A DNA stretch of 64,000 nt, from contig CAJEXQ010000001.1 in the NCBI GenBank assembly GCA_903994635.1, positions 1 to 64,000 of the forward strand. The letters are read 5' to 3'. The DNA is from an uncultured Chlorobiaceae bacterium. GTDB taxonomy: Bacteria; Bacteroidota; Chlorobiia; Chlorobiales; Chlorobiaceae. The notes under the pieces are model-generated. The model was not told the origin of the DNA, made no database searches, and saw only the letters and a list, made by a program, of their open reading frames with translations. Each line of letters opens with the position of its first letter. The stretch's first letter is position 1. The translations under genes were made by a program, and so were the position numbers. This document shows, piece by piece, positions 53,867 through 61,054 of this stretch.

Positions 53867-54616
53867 TCAAATTATCGGCGTATGGATCGCAGAGGAATTG
53901 AAGGTCACCAGCTTGTGCCAGTTGATAGCGCCACTGTCGTCGCAATACTCGATACTAAATTGTCGGGTAAATTTATTGACCATCCGGCCATAGGAGTCCT
54001 GAAACTCTTCGTTTTTTTCCTGGGCCTTGTGACCCAGCGGGTCGATAAGCTCGGTGTAAAGATTTGAATCTGAAGAGATAAACTCCCAAAAGGTTTGGCC
54101 GCAATACTTGAAATAGTCACCCTGATCCGAAGTCGTAGTTCTTACGTAACAACAACCATTGACGGCAACAACCTGAATCCCTGAGTTACTCGTCCGCAAC
54201 GTCTTTGCCGCAGTCTTGAAGTCTGACTTCATTTTGGCAATCTGGCTGCTGTTACCCCAATTCGGCCCCGACTTGATATTGACGATAAAGCGCTTGCCCT
54301 CCTTGTCAAATTCAAGGTCAATGCCCGCAATGCCGGATTTCCATCCTCCATACACTTTTTCATTGATAAAAATGGCCAGCCCTTCCAGCCAGTCCCCAAA
54401 AATCGTCTCCTCATTTGATGAAATATGGGCATCAACAAGGCCCCTTACAATCTCTTCGGCAGTTTGAACATACTTTGCCTTGAAGAGGTAAGGATTCTTT
54501 CTTTTCAGTACTTTCGACAGGCTCAATTCATCAAGGGTTGCAATTCTTTTCTGATGAAAGGTGCCGATGTGCTCTTCAACGTACGTCGAGACATCGTTCA
54601 GAATAAGTGGTGTCAT
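53867..54616 (-). CDS. PmeII-like type II restriction endonuclease
   Basis: 249 residues from MTPLILNDVSTYVEEHIG at 54616; an ATG at 54649 would add 11. GDWLEGLAIFINEKVYGGWK, then GIAGIDLEFDKEGKRFIVNI and KSGPNWGNSSQIAKMKSDFK form a PD-(D/E)xK-like site (Asp in GIDLEF, Lys in NIKSG). Sequence resembles the PmeII restriction family. The start overlaps the end of the methylase gene by 41 bases, so the pair is a compact type II R-M unit. Recognition site unknown. Confidence 0.75.
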   Translation of the reverse strand: MTPLILNDVSTYVEEHIGTFHQKRIATLDELSLSKVLKRKNPYLFKAKYVQTAEEIVRGLVDAHISSNEETIFGDWLEGLAIFINEKVYGGWKSGIAGIDLEFDKEGKRFIVNIKSGPNWGNSSQIAKMKSDFKTAAKTLRTSNSGIQVVAVNGCCYVRTTTSDQGDYFKYCGQTFWEFISSDSNLYTELIDPLGHKAQEKNEEFQDSYGRMVNKFTRQFSIEYCDDSGAINWHKLVTFNSSAIHTPII

Positions 54617-55454
54617 TCTCCTCCTTTTGTTCCAGCAGATAGAGCTCAACCGGTTTCAGCTCCTTTTTTACCATATCGTAGTACTCCGGCACCATTTCAA
54701 TGCCGATGGAGTTTCTTCTCATTCTCTTCGCTACCGCATTGGTTGTTCCTGACCCCATAAAGGGATCAAGCACGGTATCACCCTCTTTGGTGAAAAGCTT
54801 GATAAACCATTCAGGAAGTCCTTCAGGAAACGCCGCGCTGTGTTTTTTGTTATTGCACTCTGTGGCCAGGTGCAGCACGTTGGTTGGGTAGGCCATCTCG
54901 CGGTTGAGCCAGTTTGAGATGTTTTTTCCGAACCCGCTGCCGACCTTCGACTCGTCGCGCGTTTTATCGGTCTCACTCAGGTTTTTCAACCGGCTTTTCG
55001 ACCAATCACCCATAGGTACCATCACCGCTTGCTGATCCATATAAAAGTGCTTGCTTTTATTGAACTGGATCAGCCGTTCCCAGGAATCCCGGAAGCGATT
55101 TGGCCATTTGCCGGGATAACAGTTTTTTTTGTGCCAGATAAATTCTTCAGTCCAGAACCACCCTTGTTTTCTCATTTCCAGAATGAGCTCCATCACGTAG
55201 GTACTCCGTTCACCATCGACCACCTTCTCCTTGATGTTCAAAACAAAGGTGCCCGTTGGCTTTAGCACCCTAAGGAGTTGCAGGGATATCGGTAAAAACC
55301 ACTCAACATAGTCGTCCGGATGAAAGCCGCCATAGGTCTGCTTCCTCTGGTCAGCATAAGGCGGGGAGGTGAATATCAGCTCTACCGAGTCGTCCGGCAA
55401 CGTTTTGAGCAGTTGTGTGCAGTCTCCAAGGTAGAGATCGGTTCTTGTTTCCAT
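54576..55454 (-). CDS. DNA methyltransferase (N4-cytosine or N6-adenine), partner of the PmeII-like enzyme
   Basis: 292 residues. The catalytic motif LIFTSPPYADQRKQTYGG is near residue 30 and the SAM-binding motif VLDPFMGSGTTNAVAKRM near 230, an order seen in the beta class. SPPY is common in N4-cytosine enzymes but also occurs in adenine ones. A Pro-rich, basic segment (WSKSRLKNLSETDKTRDESK) lies in the middle, probably part of target recognition. It protects host DNA from the nuclease encoded directly downstream. Confidence 0.87.
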   Translation of the reverse strand: METRTDLYLGDCTQLLKTLPDDSVELIFTSPPYADQRKQTYGGFHPDDYVEWFLPISLQLLRVLKPTGTFVLNIKEKVVDGERSTYVMELILEMRKQGWFWTEEFIWHKKNCYPGKWPNRFRDSWERLIQFNKSKHFYMDQQAVMVPMGDWSKSRLKNLSETDKTRDESKVGSGFGKNISNWLNREMAYPTNVLHLATECNNKKHSAAFPEGLPEWFIKLFTKEGDTVLDPFMGSGTTNAVAKRMRRNSIGIEMVPEYYDMVKKELKPVELYLLEQKEENDTTYSERCLDVR

Positions 55455-55855
55455 GTATGTGGCCGTTCAAAAGCATAAGATGTTCATGTATTGCATCGGC
55501 AGTGTCGCATATCAATACCGCAGTGGCCGAAACTTACATTTTTTTTCTGATTTATGGGATCGGCACACTGTTCGGCAAGAGATAAAACAATACCAGGGCT
55601 GATATGGCGCAGCACCGGCCATGCTATGCAGCGCTTTCTGTTGCGTGGAAGGGTGAGTGTTCGGGATGGTCCTGCCAATATTTTCTCGCAAAGTTGGCTT
55701 GGTACTCTCTTGAGGCGAATCCCCTATTATAAGCAATGCTGCCATCAAGCCAAAATTTCGCTATATATGCACGTAAATTGGTTCGTGTTGTCCGCCGCTT
55801 TCTTCATTACTGAAAAAATGAAACTGGTATTTTATCATCATTCTCACTGCACCGC
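55455..55855. other. Region upstream of the methylase without recognised genes
   Basis: About 400 bases. A piece at about 55557-55590 (GGGATCGGCACACTGTTCGGCAAGAG) resembles the outer flank of both parDE-type repeats (GGCGCACCGTTCGGCAAAAG). No gene is supported. Confidence 0.35.
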
Positions 55856-56158
55856 GTCTCTATCAAATTTCTGAGCTGTTTGAAAAATCGTAAGAATCGT
55901 CACAATATTGTTACGAACCGTATACACAACAAGGTATGGGGAGTCTGAAAACAGGAGTTCTCGTATACCCATCAGACGACCTGGTTTGCCGCTATCCGGG
56001 TATTTAGAAAGCTGGGTCGCAGTTTTTTTGATAATTGTAAGAATGACTTTTGCTGCTGCTGCCGGGCTTTCTTGAGCGATATATGCCTCAATTTCTTCGA
56101 GACGGCTTTTGGCCTTGTTAGTCCACTGTACCTCCAATTTTCTCCTCCCAGTGTTCAA
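55844..56158 (-). CDS. RelE/ParE-family toxin (copy 2)
   Basis: 104 residues: VQWTNKAKSRLEEIEAYIAQ, then PGRLMGIRELLFSDSPYLVV and YTVRNNIVTILTIFQTAQKF. A paralogue of the 46.4-kb toxin with about ten substitutions and one more residue at the end. Start overlaps the antitoxin by 41 bases. Confidence 0.85.
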   Translation of the reverse strand: MNTGRRKLEVQWTNKAKSRLEEIEAYIAQESPAAAAKVILTIIKKTATQLSKYPDSGKPGRLMGIRELLFSDSPYLVVYTVRNNIVTILTIFQTAQKFDRDAVQ

Positions 56159-56390
56159 TCATTTTTTCGTGAGAGATAACCTTCCCATCTTCAAGGTCAC
56201 GCAGACCGTCCTGAATGCTTTTGAGTTGCCATTCGTTCAGAGCGAGATACTGATTGAGAGCTTCTTCGATAACAAAGGTTTTTGTTCTTCGGGTTGCCAC
56301 AGCAAGCTGCTCAATCCTGTTTTTGGTGCTCGCTGGAATTTTAAAACTGACCTGGTGTCGTGGTTCCATTTGTTTCGCTTGTGATAACAT
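56118..56390 (-). CDS. Ribbon-helix-helix antitoxin (copy 2)
   Basis: 90 residues: NRIEQLAVATRRTKTFVIEE follows the RHH start HQVSFKIPAST. GGAG lies five bases before ATG 56390, which supports the outer start in both copies. It is encoded upstream of the toxin. Confidence 0.83.
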   Translation of the reverse strand: MLSQAKQMEPRHQVSFKIPASTKNRIEQLAVATRRTKTFVIEEALNQYLALNEWQLKSIQDGLRDLEDGKVISHEKMIEHWEEKIGGTVD

Positions 56391-56409
56391 GCCGTCTCCA
56401 TACTATGGG

Positions 56410-56442
56410 TTGGTATTTCAAAGTGTTTCGACAAAATACCAA
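56410..56442. promoter_or_regulatory. Inverted repeat, probable antitoxin operator (copy 2)
   Basis: TTGGTATTT (56410-56418) and AAATACCAA (56434-56442) are the counterpart of the 46.93-kb palindrome and lie just upstream of the antitoxin start. Confidence 0.5.
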
Positions 56443-56641
56443 TTATGAACAGAGGAATCAAGATTTAATTACGGGATTGGCACTCCGTTCGGCAAAAGGT
56501 ATAAAAACACCCAGCGAACCTTCAAGCCTTGCATGCTCCATCACACTTCTTCTCTGAAACATTTGGTGCCCATAAACAACCGTTTGTGAACAGTCCAAAA
56601 AATCGCCTAAACTCAATATCAAGGATTTTTACAGCGGCAGA

Positions 56642-56670
56642 TCTCTTCCCCATGCGCGTGGGGGTGTTTC
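56642..56670 (+). CRISPR. Solitary type I-E-like CRISPR repeat (relic)
   Basis: TCTTCCCC at 56644-56651 and GTGGGGGTGTTTC at 56658-56670, joined by ATGCGC, look like a 28-29-base type I-E repeat: a GC-rich palindrome (CCCCA/TGGGG) with a GTTTC end. The upstream bases CTCAATATCAAGGATTTTTA could be the end of a leader. Only one repeat is seen in the window, and no cas gene, so this is either an orphan relic or chance. Confidence 0.4.
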
Positions 56671-56864
56671 ATTGTCCGCAAAATTCTTGGAACTGCTGCA
56701 AGTTGGTTGAACTCATTTTTCGATCACAGAAGGAAAAAAAGCACTTTTCAGGAGCCGATGTTTGAGTTTATAGAACTCGATGCACTGCTCCGCAATACCT
56801 GTTCATGATTTTCCTCACAAGGCATGAGGTTGCTTGCCGGAAGGCAGGAAGGAGAAAGAAATCG

Positions 56865-56951
56865 TTATCGTGGAAGAATCAAAAAATCAGCAGGAGTCAG
56901 AATAGAAAGTATGCCGGAAACAAGAACATTGGTGTCGCATACAATGTTCAT
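56865..56951 (-). pseudogene. PIN-domain (VapC-like) toxin, N-terminal fragment
   Basis: 29 codons, MNIVCDTNVLVSGILSI and on, with the first acidic residue of a PIN domain (DTNVL). It overlaps the antitoxin stop (TCATGA) and stops after LILPR. The rest of the nuclease is absent. Confidence 0.65.
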
Positions 56952-57223
56952 GACAATGTTGACTTTGACTCACGAACAGCTTTGACCTCTGCGGCTACAT
57001 CATGCTCATTCAGATGCTGTTTCTGTACTGCCATATCGCCAAGCGGAAAAAGATCATTCCACTGACTCTGGCGCTGAATATAAAGCCTCGCAGCTTCCCT
57101 TATCAACTCTGAACGGGTAAAGAAGCTTAAGCATGCCCTGATCGTTAACTGGTCATCTGTTGCTTCGATTGCCTGAATTTGTTCTTTCTTTTTCGCCGAA
57201 ATGCTGGTATCTTTTGCCGACAA
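56948..57223 (-). CDS. VapB-like antitoxin, toxin partner lost
   Basis: 91 residues: an RHH-like start (SISAKKKEQIQAIEATDDQL, SFFTRSELIREAARLYIQR) and a C-terminal part, DMAVQKQHLNEHDVAAEVKA. It ends in overlap with the truncated PIN toxin. A frameshifted partial copy lies at 48.3 kb. Confidence 0.65.
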   Translation of the reverse strand: MSAKDTSISAKKKEQIQAIEATDDQLTIRACLSFFTRSELIREAARLYIQRQSQWNDLFPLGDMAVQKQHLNEHDVAAEVKAVRESKSTLS

Positions 57224-57302
57224 AAATATCGATTTTGTTGAGGTTTATGCCTAAGAAAAAAAGAGGACATATTTTTCCACCTACTTCACAGGAGATACTA
57301 AC

Positions 57303-57533
57303 ATGCCAATGACAATAAAACAAATTGAATCAGAAGCTCTCAATCTGGATATTCACTCCCGAGGCAGTCTCGTTGGCAAGCTGCTCTTGAGTCTAGACGA
57401 GCCAACAGTGTCGGAAGTCGAACAACTTTGGTTGGATGAAGCAGAAAGGCGACTTGATAATTATCGCGCAGGGAAGGTTAACGGTATTTCTGGTAACGAA
57501 GTATTCAAAAGAGCGATAAGCGAGTTGTCATGA
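57303..57533 (+). CDS. Addiction-module antitoxin (TIGR02574-like)
   Basis: 76 residues: MTIKQIESEALNLDIHSRGS, LLLSLDEPTVSEVEQLWLDE and AERRLDNYRAGKVNGISGNE, the pattern of short antitoxins paired with ParE toxins. Coupled to the toxin by ATGA. GGAGATACTAAC precedes the start. Confidence 0.8.
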   Translation: MPMTIKQIESEALNLDIHSRGSLVGKLLLSLDEPTVSEVEQLWLDEAERRLDNYRAGKVNGISGNEVFKRAISELS

Positions 57534-57832
57534 ATTTCGAATTCTTGCCGGAAGCAAATGAAGAGTTTCGGGAGGCTTCCCGGTACTACGAAAATGAAGC
57601 TCCCGGAGTAGGCTTGGCATTTATTGCGGAAGTGCATAGGGTAATATCAATGGTAATTTCCCATCCCCTTGCCGCCAAAAAAATAAGAGGTACGATCCGC
57701 AGCAAAGTACTCCTTCATTTTCCTTATAGCTTGTTCTATTCCATTGAATCCAATTTAATTTTGATAGTCGCTGTAGCCCATCAAAAAAGGCGCCCAACAT
57801 ACTGGCGAAGCAGATTAAAGAGTATGGAATAA
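57530..57832 (+). CDS. RelE/ParE-family toxin
   Basis: 100 residues: FEFLPEANEEFREASRYYEN, APGVGLAFIAEVHRVISMVI, HFPYSLFYSIESNLILIVAV and AHQKRRPTYWRSRL. All parts of the ParE fold are present, so it looks intact, unlike the related fragment at 50.44 kb. It is the last gene of the island before rfbD. Confidence 0.85.
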   Translation: MNFEFLPEANEEFREASRYYENEAPGVGLAFIAEVHRVISMVISHPLAAKKIRGTIRSKVLLHFPYSLFYSIESNLILIVAVAHQKRRPTYWRSRLKSME

Positions 57833-58062
57833 GACTTTTAATTTTCATCTTTATATCTCCGATCTGGAAATGCGTTATGTAAAGTTTACTCTATCTTTTT
57901 CATTATCTTCTGAAACTTTTCAGAAGATTTCCCAAATATACGGAAGGTTCAAAAAAGGGAAATATTGAGCAATTGGCGAAGTTTTGGCTGATTTTGATGC
58001 TTTTTGTTTTTGGTATAGTGCTTAAAAATAATCATATATAGGTTTCTCTTGAGAAAATTTGC
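57833..58062. promoter_or_regulatory. Island right edge and rfbD upstream region
   Basis: 230 bases. CTGAAACTTTTCAG at 57911-57924 is a small hairpin. TGGTATAGT (58011-58019) is a possible extended -10 box about 45 bases before rfbD, without a good -35. A new promoter is needed here, because the island separates rfbD from the rfbAC promoter. Confidence 0.3.
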
Positions 58063-58935
58063 ATGAATATTCTTGTAACAGGCAGCCGCGGTCAGCTTGG
58101 CTCGGATTTGCTTGAGCTGTCGGCCCGTTGCCACAACCACCGGTTTTTTTTCTATGATCTTCCTGATCTTGATATTACACTTCCTGACAGGGTTGCATCA
58201 ATTTGCAGCGACCATGATATAGAGGTGATTATCAATTGTGCGGCATATACTGCTGTGGACAAGGCCGAAGCAGATTCAGCAATGGCTTTCAAAGTGAACC
58301 GGGATGGGCCTGCAATCCTTGCGGCATGTGCCAGGGAGCGAAATGCTCTTCTTCTGCATATCTCTACAGACTATGTTTTTGATGGTACCTCTTCTATCCC
58401 TTATCGGGAGAGTGATCCGACGGCGCCGCTGGGGGTCTACGGCATTTCGAAGTGGGAGGGTGAGGAGTGTATTCGCCGGATAAAGCCCTCTTACATCATT
58501 ATCAGGACATCCTGGCTCTATTCCATCTACGGTGTCAACTTTGTCAAAACCATGCTGCGCCTTGGTGCGGAACGCCCTGAACTGACGGTTGTGGCTGACC
58601 AGATTGGAACGCCGACATGGGCGGCTGATCTTGCTGCTGCGATTGTGTTGATTATTGACCGGCATGAGAGGGAGGTCCATTATGAAGCAACCTTTCACTA
58701 CTCCAATGAGGGGGTTGCCTCCTGGTACGATTTTGCAAGAGCCGTTATGGATTTGGCCGGAATTTCGTGCAATGTTTTGCCAATTGAAAGCGCCGTGTAT
58801 CCCCAGATTGCATCGAGGCCGCAGTACAGTGTGATGAACAAGTCGGCAATAAAAAAAGAGTGGGGCATCGACATCCCGTATTGGCGCGACTCACTTGCAG
58901 AGATGCTGCAGCGGTTGGCGGCAAGAGAAGCGTGA
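58063..58935 (+). CDS. rfbD: dTDP-4-dehydrorhamnose reductase
   Basis: 290 residues of the SDR fold. NILVTGSRGQLGSDLLEL (2-19) binds NAD(P)H; INCAAYTAVDKAEAD, HISTDYVFDGTSSIPYRESD and the catalytic YGISKWEGE (Tyr-x-x-x-Lys) follow. Last step of dTDP-L-rhamnose synthesis. The partners rfbA and rfbC lie 21 kb upstream. rfbB follows after 44 bases. Confidence 0.93.
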   Translation: MNILVTGSRGQLGSDLLELSARCHNHRFFFYDLPDLDITLPDRVASICSDHDIEVIINCAAYTAVDKAEADSAMAFKVNRDGPAILAACARERNALLLHISTDYVFDGTSSIPYRESDPTAPLGVYGISKWEGEECIRRIKPSYIIIRTSWLYSIYGVNFVKTMLRLGAERPELTVVADQIGTPTWAADLAAAIVLIIDRHEREVHYEATFHYSNEGVASWYDFARAVMDLAGISCNVLPIESAVYPQIASRPQYSVMNKSAIKKEWGIDIPYWRDSLAEMLQRLAAREA

Positions 58936-58979
58936 GCGAAATGGAGCAGGGAAAATCGTAACAAAATCATATACAATCA

Positions 58980-60029
58980 ATGCATATTCTTATCACCGGA
59001 GGAGCTGGTTTCATTGGATCGCATGTTGTCCGGCACTTTTTGACGACATACCCCTCTTATACGATTACCAATCTTGATAGTTTGACCTATGCAGGAAACC
59101 TTGCCAACCTCCACGATGTTGAGCATCTGCCGAACTACCGGTTTGTCAAGGGGGATATTACTGACGGTGATTTTCTGATGCAATTGTTTGAGGAACAACG
59201 CTTTGACGGAGTGATTCACCTTGCTGCGGAGTCGCACGTCGATCGTTCGATTACCAACCCGACAGCATTTGTGGTGACCAATGTGCTTGGCACGGTTAAT
59301 CTGCTTAATGCTGCCAACGCCGCCTGGAACAGTGACTTTCAGGGTAAAAGGTTCTACCATATCTCCACCGATGAGGTCTACGGTTCGCTTGGCAAAGAGG
59401 GGATGTTTACCGAAGAGACCCCTTACGATCCCCATAGCCCTTACTCGGCCTCAAAAGCCTCCTCCGACCATTTTGTCAGGGCCTGGCACGACACCTTCGG
59501 GTTGCCGGTGGTGATCAGTAACTGCTCCAACAATTACGGTTCATTCCAGTTTCCTGAAAAGCTCATTCCGCTCTTTATCAACAATATTATCCAGAGCAAA
59601 CCGCTTCCGGTCTATGGAAAGGGTGAGAACATTCGCGACTGGCTCTGGGTGGTTGACCATGCCCAGGCGATTGATGTCATCTATCATCAGGGAAAAACTG
59701 GTGAAACCTACAATATTGGTGGTCACAACGAATGGAGTAATATCGATCTGATCAGGCTTCTTTGCCGTATCATGGATGCAAAGCTTGGTCGGGCAGCAGG
59801 AGAATCTGAAAAACTGGTCACCTATGTCACCGACAGGGCAGGGCATGATCTGCGCTATGCCATTGATTCGTCGAAGTTGCAGCGTGAACTCGGATGGATT
59901 CCTTCAATAACCTTTGAGAAAGGGCTTGAACTGACGGTTGAGTGGTATCTCTCAAATAGTGAATGGCTCAACAATGTAACGTCGGGCAGTTATCAGCACT
60001 ATTACGACGAGATGTATGGCCTCAGGTGA
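58980..60029 (+). CDS. rfbB: dTDP-glucose 4,6-dehydratase
   Basis: 349 residues. GGAGFIGSHVVRHFL at the N-terminus binds NAD; HLAAESHVDRSITNP, FYHISTDEVYGSLG with catalytic Thr-Asp-Glu, and PYSASKASSDHFVRAWHDTF with Tyr and Lys are all present. It makes dTDP-4-keto-6-deoxyglucose, the substrate for RfbC. Operon with rfbD, galE and manC. Confidence 0.95.
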   Translation: MHILITGGAGFIGSHVVRHFLTTYPSYTITNLDSLTYAGNLANLHDVEHLPNYRFVKGDITDGDFLMQLFEEQRFDGVIHLAAESHVDRSITNPTAFVVTNVLGTVNLLNAANAAWNSDFQGKRFYHISTDEVYGSLGKEGMFTEETPYDPHSPYSASKASSDHFVRAWHDTFGLPVVISNCSNNYGSFQFPEKLIPLFINNIIQSKPLPVYGKGENIRDWLWVVDHAQAIDVIYHQGKTGETYNIGGHNEWSNIDLIRLLCRIMDAKLGRAAGESEKLVTYVTDRAGHDLRYAIDSSKLQRELGWIPSITFEKGLELTVEWYLSNSEWLNNVTSGSYQHYYDEMYGLR

Positions 60030-60058
60030 CAACAAACAATTATTGAAACAGATCTGTT

Positions 60059-61036
60059 ATGAAAATTTTGGTTATTGGTGGTGCGGGCTATATCGGCAGT
60101 CATGTGGCAAGAGCTTTTCTTGACCATGGCTATGAGGTGACGGTTTTTGACAATCTGCAGACCGGCTTCAGGGAAAATCTTTTTGAAGAGGCACAATTTA
60201 TCCATGGAGATATCATGCATCCCGAACAGTTACGGGCTGTTATGGCTGGTGGCTTCGATGGGTGTATTCACCTTGCCGGGCTGAAGGCTGCCGGGCAGTC
60301 GATGCTGCATCCTGATGCTTATGCCGAGTCGAACATTTCAGGCGCGATCAATATCCTCAATCAGGCCTCTGCAGCCGGGATATCACCGATTATCTTCTCC
60401 TCTTCTGCCGCAGTTTATGGAACTCCCCAATATCTGCCGATTGATGAGGAGCACCCGAAGGATCCGGAGAACTTTTACGGATTTACCAAGCTTGAGGTTG
60501 AACGTCTCCTCGACTGGTATGACCGGCTGAAAGGGATGCGCTATGCAGCAATTCGCTATTTCAACGCGGCAGGGTATGATGTGCAGGGGCGGGTAAAGGG
60601 GCTGGAGTTGAATCCCGAGAATCTTCTGCCGATTGTGATGGAGGTTGCTGTGGGGATTCGCGAAAAACTTTTTGTTTTCGGGGATGATTACCCGACACGG
60701 GATGGAAGCGGTATCCGCGACTATGTTCACGTGAGCGACCTTGCTGAAGCGCATGTCACCGCTTTTGAATATGTGATGAAGCATGACAAAAGTTTGACGG
60801 TCAATCTTGGTAGTGAGAAGGGTGTTAGTGTGCTTGAGATGGTTGAACGAGTCCGGGCCATCACTGGCAAGGCCATTGTGGCCGAAATCAGGGGCAGAAG
60901 GGCGGGCGATCCGGCTGAGCTTGTGGCATCCTCCGGCAAGGCGCTGGAGCTGCTTGGGTGGGCACCGAAGTATAGCGACGTTGACACATTGGTATCGTCA
61001 ACCTGGAAGATGTACGAGAAGTCTGTTCCCCGATAA
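60059..61036 (+). CDS. galE: UDP-glucose 4-epimerase
   Basis: 325 residues. GGAGYIGSHVARAFLDHGY binds NAD; CIHLAGLKAAGQSM, FSSSAAVYGTPQYLPIDEE and YGFTKLEVERLLDWYDRL (catalytic Tyr and Lys), then RDGSGIRDYVHVSDLAEAH match GalE. It interconverts UDP-glucose and UDP-galactose for cell-surface polysaccharide. It follows rfbB by 29 bases. Confidence 0.9.
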   Translation: MKILVIGGAGYIGSHVARAFLDHGYEVTVFDNLQTGFRENLFEEAQFIHGDIMHPEQLRAVMAGGFDGCIHLAGLKAAGQSMLHPDAYAESNISGAINILNQASAAGISPIIFSSSAAVYGTPQYLPIDEEHPKDPENFYGFTKLEVERLLDWYDRLKGMRYAAIRYFNAAGYDVQGRVKGLELNPENLLPIVMEVAVGIREKLFVFGDDYPTRDGSGIRDYVHVSDLAEAHVTAFEYVMKHDKSLTVNLGSEKGVSVLEMVERVRAITGKAIVAEIRGRRAGDPAELVASSGKALELLGWAPKYSDVDTLVSSTWKMYEKSVPR

Positions 61037-61054
61037 AAAATAACTTGTTTCTTC

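Larger units (their letters stand above)
55856..56534 (+). repeat. Segmental repeat containing the parDE-type locus, copy 2
   Basis: Aligned with 46376-47055 over its full length at roughly 90% identity by eye. The end falls at CTTCAAGCCTTG, where the two copies part. Confidence 0.75.

Noticed and set aside
36948-58062. tRNA-associated integration of the island
   Set aside because: No tRNA-like T-loop or duplicated attachment site was found at either edge.
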